Assembly (NCBI GenBank): GCA_017656425.1
Contig: JACDNV010000003.1
Coordinates: 166,294 to 230,293 of the forward strand
Direction of reading: 5' to 3'
Source of the DNA: Candidatus Neomarinimicrobiota bacterium
GTDB taxonomy: Bacteria > Fidelibacterota > UBA2242 > B5-G15
DNA: 64,000 bases
Below the pieces are notes generated by a model. That model made no database searches, had not been told where the DNA came from, and was given only the letters and a program-made list of their open reading frames with translations. The position numbers and the translations under genes were made by a program. This document shows, piece after piece, positions 56,657 to 64,000 of the stretch (the stretch's first letter is position 1; every line of letters begins with the position of its first letter).

Positions 56657-57919
56657 ATGAATATCTATATATTTGAGGACCAGCTTTCTGATAATTTTTT
56701 ACCTATAGCATATACACGTGCCGTATTTGAGCTAATCTCAGGAACGAGACCAATCTTAGAAAAAATTCTATCGATAATTGATAATAAAAATAGAATTAGT
56801 CTTTTTATCAGACCATTTCTAAAAGATGCGATACAAAAGAGATATCCCTCCTACCCTGTAAATCCAAGCTATATCGATGACGGTCTATGGATAAACGGAA
56901 GAATGATATTCACCCTTAACGATATAAAAACTGCAACTCAAAACAAAAATACAATTTTTACGGTAAATGGAATTCCTGCAATTGCGTACTTAGATAAAAG
57001 CCACAGCGTAAAATTCATAGATTTCGAAAATAACAGAATAAAAATAAATATTCCTGAAAATATAACATCTCAGGAGATAAATCCTTTTGTATACAACTAT
57101 TTTTTTGAAATACCACTAACTACCGGACAAATGATAATAGAAGATTTTAATAAATATTACACCTGTGGTACTATCGAGGGCATAATCCACGATAATGTTT
57201 CTATTCTGAATAAAAAGAATATTTATATTGGTAAAAATGCAGTAATTAAACCTGGCACTGTGCTTGATGCTGAAGAAGGTCCAATCATTATTGAAAAAAA
57301 TGTAATAATAATGTCAAATAGCACAATTATCGGTCCATGTTACATAGGTGAAAATTCTGTGATCAAGATAGGAGCAAAAATATACAAAGGTTGTCACATT
57401 GGGAAGGTCTGTAAAATTGGAGGAGAGGTCGAATCAAGTGTCTTTCAGGGTTACTCCAATAAACAACACGACGGATTTATAGGGCATTCCTATGTGGGCG
57501 AGTGGGTTAATATAGGAGCTGATACAAATTGCTCTGATTTAAAAAACAATTACAGCAATGTCAAAGTATGGGTAAATGGTAAATATGTTGATAGCCAGAG
57601 TACTTTTGTGGGATTAACTATAGCTGATCATTCGAAGACTGGAATTAACACCATGTTTAATACTGGTACTGTTGTCGGCGTAGGTTGTAATATTTATGGA
57701 TGTAATTTCCCTCCAAAATATATACCTTCATTTACATGGGGCGGAGCTGAAGGCTTTACAGAACACAAATTTGATAAAATGATAAACACAGCAAAAATTG
57801 TGACTTCAAGACGCAATGTTCAATTAGATAGGATAGATATAAGCTTACTGGAATATATATATCATGCGACCAGGGAAGAAAGAACAATTTTTATCAAATC
57901 CAATGAAGTCTCCTCTTAA
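56657..57919 (+). CDS. GlmU-like sugar-phosphate nucleotidyltransferase with hexapeptide repeats
   Basis: This 420-residue protein starts MNIYIFEDQLSDNFLPIAYT, the N-terminus of the NTP_transf_4/GlmU-like family of FCB bacteria, where LxxxRxxFEL reads TRAVFELISGTRPILEKI. The C-terminal half (about 170-370) is a left-handed beta-helix of hexapeptide repeats (IYIGKNAVIKPGTVLDA, VIIMSNSTIIGPCYIGENSVIKIG in parts) ending in SFTWGGAEGF. It probably makes a UDP- or ADP-sugar for surface glycans or acetylates one. It is distinct from true GlmU, lacking the GGxGTRM loop. Confidence 0.82.
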   Translation: MNIYIFEDQLSDNFLPIAYTRAVFELISGTRPILEKILSIIDNKNRISLFIRPFLKDAIQKRYPSYPVNPSYIDDGLWINGRMIFTLNDIKTATQNKNTIFTVNGIPAIAYLDKSHSVKFIDFENNRIKINIPENITSQEINPFVYNYFFEIPLTTGQMIIEDFNKYYTCGTIEGIIHDNVSILNKKNIYIGKNAVIKPGTVLDAEEGPIIIEKNVIIMSNSTIIGPCYIGENSVIKIGAKIYKGCHIGKVCKIGGEVESSVFQGYSNKQHDGFIGHSYVGEWVNIGADTNCSDLKNNYSNVKVWVNGKYVDSQSTFVGLTIADHSKTGINTMFNTGTVVGVGCNIYGCNFPPKYIPSFTWGGAEGFTEHKFDKMINTAKIVTSRRNVQLDRIDISLLEYIYHATREERTIFIKSNEVSS

Positions 57920-58005
57920 AACGATGGGTAAATAAAAATCATATTTTACTTGACCTACATTATTTCTAAGATTATATTACCACGCAATTTAACGTTGGAG
58001 GCGTA

Positions 58006-58440
58006 ATGGAAGACCTTAAATGCCCCGAATGTGGGGAGATATTAACAGAGGAACAATTAAAAGAATCCCTTGTATGCCCCCATTGCAAGACCAATCTCAG
58101 AGATAAAAAATACATAGATTTTCTTGAGCTGCTAGTTTACAATGATATTATTGATGACGTGGATTTCTTCGACATTAACCTGTATAAAGATGAAATGTTG
58201 TCAACAGAAACTGAAGACTACGATGAATCGGAAATTGATCCGGCAAGTTTTGAAAAAAAGAAGGAAATATGGAGTGAATTCGAGGATGAATTGGAATTTG
58301 AAGATCAATACAATACCGAAGATGAAGAAGCATGGGATATAGAATACGACCTCGATGAGGAAGAGGAAGAAGAAGAAGGAAAAGACATCGATGAAGATTT
58401 AGATGACATTGATAATCTTGAAGAAGATGAGGATTTATAA
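58006..58440 (+). CDS. Zinc-ribbon protein with strongly acidic tail
   Basis: This 144-residue protein opens with a zinc ribbon (LKCPECGEILTEEQL, LVCPHCKTNL; CxxC pairs at about 5-8 and 27-30). The tail from about residue 60 is mostly Asp and Glu, ending in runs of E and D (EEEEEEEG, DDIDNLEEDEDL). The first part looks like a small RNA-polymerase or ribosome-associated ribbon. It is directly adjacent to the DUF3467 gene, with GGAGG four bases before its ATG. Function unknown. Confidence 0.65.
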   Translation: MEDLKCPECGEILTEEQLKESLVCPHCKTNLRDKKYIDFLELLVYNDIIDDVDFFDINLYKDEMLSTETEDYDESEIDPASFEKKKEIWSEFEDELEFEDQYNTEDEEAWDIEYDLDEEEEEEEGKDIDEDLDDIDNLEEDEDL

Positions 58441-58752
58441 ATGGAAAATGAAAAATCTATAAAGGAATTGAAGATTGAGATACCACAGGATATCTCTGAA
58501 GGAAAATATAGCAATTTTACAGTAATCTCTCATTCTCCAGCTGAATTTGTAATTGACTTCGCCAGAATTATGCCTGGGCAGAATAAAGCCGTTGTAAAAT
58601 CAAGAATTATCCTGACTCCCATCCATGCTAAGACACTTCTTATGACATTGATGGACAACATAAAAAAGTTTGAAGATAAGTTTGGTGAGATTAAAATCCC
58701 CGAAAGAGAGTTGAATATTCCATTTACCCCTAAGGAAGATTTACCTAACTAA
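58441..58752 (+). CDS. DUF3467 family protein
   Basis: This 103-residue DUF3467 protein has the core SEGKYSNFTVISHSPAEFVIDFARIMPG (in parts) followed by AVVKSRIILTPIHAKTLLMTL and a C-terminal KFGEIKIP. The family forms a small alpha/beta fold of unknown role that occurs widely in bacteria. It begins right after the stop of the acidic zinc-ribbon gene and ends 8 bp inside the convergent methyltransferase gene. Confidence 0.85.
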   Translation: MENEKSIKELKIEIPQDISEGKYSNFTVISHSPAEFVIDFARIMPGQNKAVVKSRIILTPIHAKTLLMTLMDNIKKFEDKFGEIKIPERELNIPFTPKEDLPN

Positions 58753-59389
58753 TTTTTTCGACCAGAATGATAGTGTTTGCATGAAAATAGGGTAATATCC
58801 TTTTTGCGTATATTATTCTGACATTCAATTCTTGTAAAATACTCCTTAATCTATCTTTTGAAATCATGAAAATATTCATATCAAAATCCCTGGCAATCCT
58901 CATTATTCTATGTAATGGATTTTCAATATAAATGGAGAATAACACATACCTTCTACTCACCCTGATTAACTCTCTCAAAGTGAACTTTACGGTATCGAAA
59001 CCCTTAAAATGCTGTAAAAGGCGAAAGCAGAATACTAAATCAAAGGTATCACACTTAAATGGTAACGATAAAATGTCACTGTTGACATATTCAAAAAAAC
59101 TTAATGAATAAATATGCCTATGATCGTCTCTTATCAGATTAAGTGCATATATATTTAAATCAGCTGAAACCAATTCAGTAGAATAATTGCTGAGCAAATC
59201 ACTAAATCTCCCATAGCCACAGGGGATATCAAGTATTATTCTTCTGTATTCCAGTACTCTTGAGAGAATATTCCTTACAAGGCGGCGTTCGGTATAGGAA
59301 ACCAATCTCTGATCAGGATTTTTGTATCGATTTTCTTTGTATTTTTTTACTGAATTACAACTTCCCCAAGTTAATTTATTTCTATCCAT
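58745..59389 (-). CDS. Class I SAM-dependent methyltransferase
   Basis: The ATG at 59389 gives 214 residues; an upstream start at 59440 adds a hydrophobic leader without a ribosome site. The SAM motif is LDIPCGYGRFSDLLS (about 52-66), with acidic loop SADLN (about 75), motif YVNSDILSLPFKCDTFDLVFCFRLLQHF (in parts, about 97-124) and a Rossmann fold throughout. The substrate is not inferable; small molecules or lipids are usual for this methyltransf_11 group. Divergent from the YwaF-type gene. Confidence 0.85.
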   Translation of the reverse strand: MDRNKLTWGSCNSVKKYKENRYKNPDQRLVSYTERRLVRNILSRVLEYRRIILDIPCGYGRFSDLLSNYSTELVSADLNIYALNLIRDDHRHIYSLSFFEYVNSDILSLPFKCDTFDLVFCFRLLQHFKGFDTVKFTLRELIRVSRRYVLFSIYIENPLHRIMRIARDFDMNIFMISKDRLRSILQELNVRIIYAKRILPYFHANTIILVEKIS

Positions 59390-59464
59390 TAAAATAAAAC
59401 TCCATAACATTGAAAATATAAATATAACTTGATTTTTCAAACATTTTATTATTATTTAAGATGT

Positions 59465-60184
59465 ATGCAAAAAAGTTTTAGACTATTCAGCTTCGAACAT
59501 ATTATAGCAACTCTTTTGACATTATTTACTATTGCACTTTCTATAAAACTACTGGAAGAATATAACCCAAAAAGATTAAAAAAATCATTTGATAAAATTC
59601 TTGCTGTTCTGATCGTTTTCCAAAATCTTTCATGGCGAATTCTTTTTATTATCAGTGGTGAATTCCACATTGAAAAGGACCTCCCATTTCACGTATGTAG
59701 TGTTACACAATTTTTACTTGCCTATCACTTGTTAAAAAATAATCAGACAATCTTTAATATTTGCTATTACTGGGTTATTGCAGGGTCTACCTTTGCTATT
59801 ATAATCCCAGACCTTGAATTAGGATTCCCATCGGTTAAATATTTTGAAATGTTTATATCCCATGGGATTTCTATATTTACCATTTTTTATCTTATATTAA
59901 TACAAAAACAATATCCTACAAAGGGAAGCTGGAAGACAGCTTTTGCTGCGCTGATGATTCTAGCAATCGTAGATTCAGTGGTAAACTATTTTACAAACGG
60001 TAATTATTTGTTCTTAAGAAGACCGCCTGATGTGAATTTTGGGCCGATAAGTCTTCTTCCTGCCTGGCCCTGGTATCTACTGGTACTGGCAATATTTTTT
60101 ATGTTTGTCTACTGGTTATCATATCAACCATACGCGTATCATGAAAGGAAAATTTCTTCGGAAGAAGTGAAAAACCACAATTAA
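59465..60184 (+). CDS. YwaF/TIGR02206-family integral membrane protein
   Basis: The ATG at 59465 gives 239 residues with about seven TM helices. Family motifs are FSFEHIIATLLT (about 7-18), ELPFHVCSVTQF-like DLPFHVCSVTQFLLAYHLL (about 72-90), PDLELGFPSVKYFEMFISHG (in parts, about 113-132), and NYLFLRRPPDV with LLPAWPWYLL near the end. The role is unknown in all species. It faces the homocysteine methyltransferase gene and overlaps it by 4 bp. Confidence 0.85.
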   Translation: MQKSFRLFSFEHIIATLLTLFTIALSIKLLEEYNPKRLKKSFDKILAVLIVFQNLSWRILFIISGEFHIEKDLPFHVCSVTQFLLAYHLLKNNQTIFNICYYWVIAGSTFAIIIPDLELGFPSVKYFEMFISHGISIFTIFYLILIQKQYPTKGSWKTAFAALMILAIVDSVVNYFTNGNYLFLRRPPDVNFGPISLLPAWPWYLLVLAIFFMFVYWLSYQPYAYHERKISSEEVKNHN

Positions 60185-61062
60185 AATTTTCTTTTCAATC
60201 TCTTAGAAATAATATCGATATATTCCGGGCTTGTGCCACAACATCCCCCGACGACTTCCACACCCAAGGTTTTAATCTTAATAATATTTTCGGCGAAGAA
60301 TTCCTTAGATTCTGGGTATACCACCTCTTCATCAATAATTTTTGGAACTCCTGCATTTGGTTGCACTATAACGGGACTGTCCACTGATTTTCGAATCTGA
60401 GCAGCCAGATCAACCATTGCATCACTACCAATAGAACAATTTGCACCCACAATATCAGCTCCCTCATCAAGCATTCTACGCATACTATTTGGAATATCGT
60501 TACCCATTAAAGTAAAAAAGCCAACAGGTTTTTTTACAAAAGTCAGTGTAGCAAAAATTGGCTTATCACTAACTTTTCTTACACCTTTAAGCGCAGTGAT
60601 CATCTCATTTATATCAAACATTGTCTCTACTATAAAAGCATCGACTCCCTCTGAATCCAGATAATAAGCCTGCTCTGCAAAGATATCAACAGCTGCTTCA
60701 GGTTCAAGCACGCCATAGGGCTTTAACATTTCCCCGGTGGGTCCAATATCACCAGCTACTATCACAGAACCATCGGCTGCTCTCCTTGCAACTCTAACAG
60801 CAATTCTATTGATTTCCTCTGTCTTTCCATTTAGTTCTGTCTTGGATAATTTCAAGCCTGAGCCACCAAAGGTATTGGTGGTTATAACATCAGAACCAGC
60901 TTTTATATATTCAAGATGAATCTCATACACAGCATCTGGATTTTCTAAATTGAAAATTTCTGACGGTCTACCCTTTTCCAATCCCTTTGCAATTAGCATA
61001 GTACCCATTGCACCATCAAAGATTAAACCATTCTTTTTATTAATTCGTTTTATTAAATCCAT
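60181..61062 (-). CDS. Homocysteine S-methyltransferase (MetH N-terminal domain type)
   Basis: This 293-residue protein is a free-standing homocysteine-binding barrel. Zinc Cys ligands lie in VGANCSIGSD (about 206-215) and GGCCGTSPEYI (about 271-281), and GAMGTMLIAKGL (about 18-29) is the family start. It would transfer a methyl group from the corrinoid protein encoded 10 bp upstream (overlapping) to homocysteine. MetH's folate and reactivation domains are absent. An alternative is a different methyl-thiol acceptor. Confidence 0.92.
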   Translation of the reverse strand: MDLIKRINKKNGLIFDGAMGTMLIAKGLEKGRPSEIFNLENPDAVYEIHLEYIKAGSDVITTNTFGGSGLKLSKTELNGKTEEINRIAVRVARRAADGSVIVAGDIGPTGEMLKPYGVLEPEAAVDIFAEQAYYLDSEGVDAFIVETMFDINEMITALKGVRKVSDKPIFATLTFVKKPVGFFTLMGNDIPNSMRRMLDEGADIVGANCSIGSDAMVDLAAQIRKSVDSPVIVQPNAGVPKIIDEEVVYPESKEFFAENIIKIKTLGVEVVGGCCGTSPEYIDIISKRLKRKF

Positions 61063-61715
61063 TTTTCTACTCCGATAAGTTTTTCAGCTATTATAACTGC
61101 CTCCACCGCATTTTTACCATACCCATCGGCACCGATACTCTCTGCCCACTCAGCAGTAACAGGCGCCCCACCAACAATAACTTTAAATTTATCCCTTAAA
61201 TTTTCTTTTACTAAGGTTTCTATTAACTCCCTCTGCTTAAGCATAGTTGTAGTTAAAAGAGCAGATAGACAGATAATTCTGGCATTATTATTTATACCTT
61301 CCTCAATAAAACGGTTTGTAGGAACATCAGCGCCAAGATCAATAACTTCAAACCCAGATGTACCTAACATAACACTTACCAGTGTCTTCCCTATATCATG
61401 AATATCTCCCTCAACAGTTCCAATAACAACTTTTCCATAGTTGTTAACTCTTTTTCCACTATTTTCTATTATAGGTTTTAAAATCTCAAAAGATGATTTC
61501 ATAGCATTGGCACAGGCTATAAGCTCAGGCAGGAAATAATTCCCCTTTTCATACAAATCCCCTGCCTTCCGGATACCAGGAATAAGAGCTTTTTCTAAAA
61601 TTTCATTTGGAGTGAACCCCAATTCAAGAGCTTTCTTAACCGCTGTTGAAGATACCTCTTTATCCCCCAATAATACCGCTTTTGCCATTCTTTTGAATAG
61701 ATCAGATTTATCCAT
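61053..61715 (-). CDS. Corrinoid (B12)-binding methyltransferase protein
   Basis: The ATG at 61715 has GGAG seven bases upstream and gives 220 residues. The N-terminal helical cap (about 1-85; ALIPGIRKAGDLYEKGNYFLPELI, in parts) precedes the Rossmann B12 domain with the lower-ligand motif GDIHDIGKTLVSVML (about 104-118), seen as DxHxxG, and GADVPTNRF and GGAPVTAEWAESIGADGYG (about 180-198). It resembles MtbC/MttC and the MetH cobalamin module. Its partner is the homocysteine methyltransferase directly downstream. Confidence 0.92.
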   Translation of the reverse strand: MDKSDLFKRMAKAVLLGDKEVSSTAVKKALELGFTPNEILEKALIPGIRKAGDLYEKGNYFLPELIACANAMKSSFEILKPIIENSGKRVNNYGKVVIGTVEGDIHDIGKTLVSVMLGTSGFEVIDLGADVPTNRFIEEGINNNARIICLSALLTTTMLKQRELIETLVKENLRDKFKVIVGGAPVTAEWAESIGADGYGKNAVEAVIIAEKLIGVEKWI

Positions 61716-61956
61716 CACTCTTCTCCGGAAAATATTCTTCACATATTCTCACAACAAAAACCACAATATCAAAAATTCAGCAATATTTACGAATATTTTA
61801 ACGAATATTTTTATTTAATATAAGTTAATTTTTTCATGAATATGAACTTCAAAAGGTTATGTCAATTCATCAAGTCAAAAATGTTGTGTAAATTCACCCG
61901 CCTTAACGGGAGTTTCCCAATTTTTGTGTAAATGGGATAAAGAAAATATCTTTCTT
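61716..61956. other. Upstream region of the corrinoid gene
   Basis: The stretch is AT-rich. It holds a threefold AATATTT motif at 61782, 61792 and 61804 and two loose copies of the insertion-sequence end motif TTGTGTAAAT (61884-61893 and 61924-61933). No cobalamin or SAM riboswitch core is recognisable. Confidence 0.5.
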
Positions 61957-62983
61957 ACTGTTTCTGACTTGTGTAAATACCTTCTGTGAGCTATGTTTAA
62001 CCGTTTAACGAGGAGGTATTTACCATGAAATTAGAAAAAGCCGTCATCCAGAAACTGAAAAAGGATCTGGAAACTGTCAAAACTATGGATGACTTGCTTG
62101 GTAAAAATGGCGTCATTAAAAAGTTCATCAAACACTTAACTATAGCAACTGTTACAGGAAGAGCTGACTCACCATCTGGGTTATGAACGTTATCAGAAGA
62201 GAGAGCATCAGGGTAGCAACTTACGCAATGGTAGTAGTACCAAAAGTCTAAAAGGAAAATATGGTAGTATTGCAATATCCGAAGGATCTCTTTTGAGACA
62301 AGTTCACCTGAACCGTGAAGGTGAATTTGAACCATTGCTGATTGCCAAGCATCAAAGTGAATTTGGTGATCTTGAGGGTAAGATTCTCTCTTTGTATGCC
62401 AAAGGGATGAGTGTATCCGTAGGATCCCTATTCGGGACGGGATATCCAGGAACATTTACAAGATCTTTATGGACTGGAGTTATCCACTGTCTTCATTAGT
62501 CGTCTTACCGATAGGTACTTCAGGAAGTCAAAGACTGGCAACAGCATCCGTTAGAGTCGGTTTATGTTATTGGTATATTTTGATGCTATTCACTATAAGA
62601 TTCGCAGTGATGGGAAAGTTCAAACCAGGTCTGCCTATACCTGTCTTGGTATTGATGCTCAGGGGCAACGGGATTTATTGGGTATCTGGATTGGTGAGAG
62701 TTAAGGAGCAAATTTCTGGTTGTCGGTGTTAACTGAATTACAGAACCGTGGTGTAGAAGACATTCTAATTGCCTGTGTGGATGGTTTAAAGGGATTCCCT
62801 GAAGCCATTGAGACTGTTTTCCCACAAACACGTGTCCAGTCTCTAAGAGATCCTTCGGAAAGAAATGGGAAAAAACCATTAACGACTGGACAAAAATTAT
62901 TGCCCAATTGGCTATCCATTTCGAAGGAAGGTTAAACCTGGAATTCTAATGAAAATAGGTATTTACACAAAAAATGAAACAGT
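61957..62983 (+). mobile_element. Decayed IS256-family insertion sequence
   Basis: The element is bounded by inverted ends. TTGTGTAAATACCT at 61969-61982 is the exact reverse complement of 62957-62970, and ACTGTTTC (61957-61964) pairs with its complement at 62976-62983 with one offset base. About 1 kb long, shorter than intact IS256 elements because the transposase has lost an internal part. I see no convincing 8-bp target duplication. Confidence 0.75.
62024..62949 (+). pseudogene. IS256-family (Mutator-type) transposase pseudogene
   Basis: Conserved IS256 pieces lie in order but in different frames. The N-terminus MKLEKAVIQKLKKDLETV is in the first frame. From about 62146 the next frame gives QLLQEELTHHLGYERYQKRE through LSLYAKGMSV. 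From 62495 a third frame gives [39 protein letters not shown]. The C-terminus [20 protein letters not shown] returns to the second frame and ends at TAA 62947-62949. In-frame stops occur near 62552 (TAG) and 62702 (TAA). The catalytic Asp of YFDAIH and that of CVDG survive. The stretch between TRVQ and KWEKT, which normally holds about 100 residues including the catalytic Glu, is mostly missing. The gene is dead. Confidence 0.85.
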
Positions 62984-63245
62984 CACGGAGAAATACTTCG
63001 ATCAAAACGTTTCTTGGGTTTCGTCATATCGGGCTATTATCTTTTTTTTTGATCATCATCAACAATTTACCAAAAAGGTGCTTTTTCAAGAATCTTGTCA
63101 CTATATCTCTCTATATATCAAACGTTTATACCTAAACAATACGATTTTTTCATGGTGTGGCTAGTCTATCTTATCAGACACAATTTATTCTGACACTATG
63201 TTATTATGCTTTAAGTATTCTAAAAAATAATTTCTATAATTAAAG
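62984..63245. other. Region after the insertion-sequence remnant
   Basis: These 262 bases between the element and the GntR gene's 3' end contain no plausible gene. A short Phe/Ile-rich frame is not protein-like. No terminator hairpin is evident. Confidence 0.4.
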
Positions 63246-63971
63246 CTATTTTATCTTAGAAATAAGTTCTTTTGAATGAGATTCGGCAATATTCATATGC
63301 TTTTTCATAATTAAATATGCCCCATCTTCATCCTGATCCCTAATGTGCTCATAAATTTGTTGATGATATATTTGAGCCGAATTCTTTGCAGTTTTAATTT
63401 TGGCTAATATCAATGTTTTTATTTTAGGTAAGATTTGATAAATCGGATCCATCATAATCGGAATAATGGGATTTTGTGTTGAACGGGCAATTATTCTATG
63501 AAAATCCCTGTCCAGTTTACCTTCAAGTTCAGTTTCGCTTTCGTCAACATTGGAAAATTTATTAAGGTTTTCTTCAAGCTCTCCTAAATTTTCCTCGGAT
63601 CTATTACGCGCTGCCAATCTACAAATTTCAGGCTCTATAATCTTTCTTATTTCTACCAGATGCTTTATTAAATCTTCATTAAAATTCAATTCAAAAAAAA
63701 ACCTCATAGGCTTAATAACATTTTTAGGGGAATAATTCTCTATATAAATGCCATCTCTTTTCTTTACAGAGATCAATCCTTTTGCTCTTAACATTTGTAA
63801 TGCCTCACGTATAGCCGTACGACTCACACCAAACATCTCGGCCAATTCAAACTCTGTAGGTAATTTCTCTCCGGGCTGAAATTTCTTTTCCAGAATCGCT
63901 CGTTCAATCTGGTCTTGCACTTCCTGACTTAATGTTACTGCTCTTTTAATTGCCTTAAATTCATACGCCAT
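63246..63971 (-). CDS. FadR-type GntR family transcriptional regulator (FCD domain)
   Basis: This 241-residue regulator has an N-terminal winged helix (about 10-78): PGEKLPTEFELAEMFGVSRT and AIREALQMLRAKGLISVKKRDG are GntR signatures. The all-helical FCD domain (about 85-235) carries metal/ligand residues Asp and His in LDRDFHRIIA (about 155), His in YHQQIYEHIRD (about 203) and the later MKKHMNIAESH His pair. GAGGTGAG precedes the ATG. Its target and ligand are unknown. No metabolic gene is adjacent in view, since the window ends 29 bp upstream. Confidence 0.93.
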   Translation of the reverse strand: MAYEFKAIKRAVTLSQEVQDQIERAILEKKFQPGEKLPTEFELAEMFGVSRTAIREALQMLRAKGLISVKKRDGIYIENYSPKNVIKPMRFFFELNFNEDLIKHLVEIRKIIEPEICRLAARNRSEENLGELEENLNKFSNVDESETELEGKLDRDFHRIIARSTQNPIIPIMMDPIYQILPKIKTLILAKIKTAKNSAQIYHQQIYEHIRDQDEDGAYLIMKKHMNIAESHSKELISKIK

Positions 63972-64000
63972 TACTCACCTCACTTCTTAGATCCACTCAG

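Noticed and set aside
61716-61956. Cobalamin or SAM riboswitch before the corrinoid/homocysteine methyltransferase pair
   Set aside because: Expected from the pathway, but no B12-box or SAM-box-like conserved core or paired structure is readable; the region is AT-rich with short repeats only.
62949-63164. 71-codon plus-strand frame after the insertion sequence
   Set aside because: It starts at the inverted repeat of the element, is rich in Phe, Ile and Tyr from AT-rich DNA, and shows no family motif.
63160-63200. Repeated TCAGACA/TCTGACA as an operator for the GntR regulator
   Set aside because: The two half-sites are not proper inverted copies, and they lie at the 3' end of the gene, away from its promoter.

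Overview
The window is an AT-rich, gene-dense stretch of a chromosome from a motile, double-membraned bacterium. Evidence for an outer membrane is an LptD-type LPS assembly protein, several signal-peptide-bearing beta-barrel proteins and a GlmU-like sugar nucleotidyltransferase. Gene content (an N-terminally extended OstA/LptD, the GlmU-like transferase, YwaF-type and DUF2490 proteins) points loosely to the FCB side of the tree. The full-length uninterrupted ATP synthase operon, clear Shine-Dalgarno sites and a TTGACA-type promoter argue against a typical Bacteroidetes. No rRNA or tRNA gene is present to settle this, so the phylum is an inference.

Region 1 (1-17281, all minus strand) is one long chemotaxis locus. 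In transcription order it is CheA, CheW, a dCache chemoreceptor, a small exported protein, a second chemoreceptor, CheR, a receiver/H-box stub, CheD, HDOD protein, CheY, CheX, CheB, HDOD protein, CheY, a CheZ-like phosphatase, a small protein, a DUF342 (FapA-like) protein and a response regulator cut by the window edge. It has two phosphatase types (CheX and CheZ-like) and two HDOD-CheY modules. The two receptors share a 567-bp perfectly identical signalling segment. No flagellar or pilus structural gene is present.

Region 2 (17551-29506) holds a hybrid histidine kinase, an outer-membrane protein and a TPR protein, then a metal locus: DtxR-type repressor, porin-like barrel, FeoA, FeoB, with a convergent 10-TM heavy-metal exporter. 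Housekeeping genes follow: purine nucleoside phosphorylase, nitroreductase, Ca/Na exchanger and carbon-nitrogen hydrolase.

Region 3 (29700-42162, plus strand) is a tightly packed gene string: ParA, ParB, M23 peptidase, bactofilin, AtpZ, AtpI-like, AtpB-E-F-H-A-G-D-C, AspS and PhoH. Neighbouring genes often overlap by a few bases, which ties chromosome segregation, cell-wall shape and energy genes together.

Region 4 (42177-61715) is mixed: PBP1A, a metallo-beta-lactamase-fold hydrolase, a DUF2490 protein, a CDP-glycerol-type transferase behind an ArsR regulator, ribosomal proteins L21 and L27, a ferredoxin, an MFS transporter, RarA, the 1212-residue LptD-like protein, zinc-ribbon proteins, the GlmU-like transferase, DUF3467, a methyltransferase, a YwaF-type membrane protein, and a split methionine-synthase-like pair (homocysteine methyltransferase plus corrinoid protein).

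Region 5 (61957-63971) holds a decayed IS256-family insertion sequence, with 14-bp perfect inverted ends and a frameshifted transposase that has lost part of its middle, and then a FadR-type GntR regulator. No CRISPR array, prophage or defence island is visible. The most unusual features are in the chemotaxis locus.
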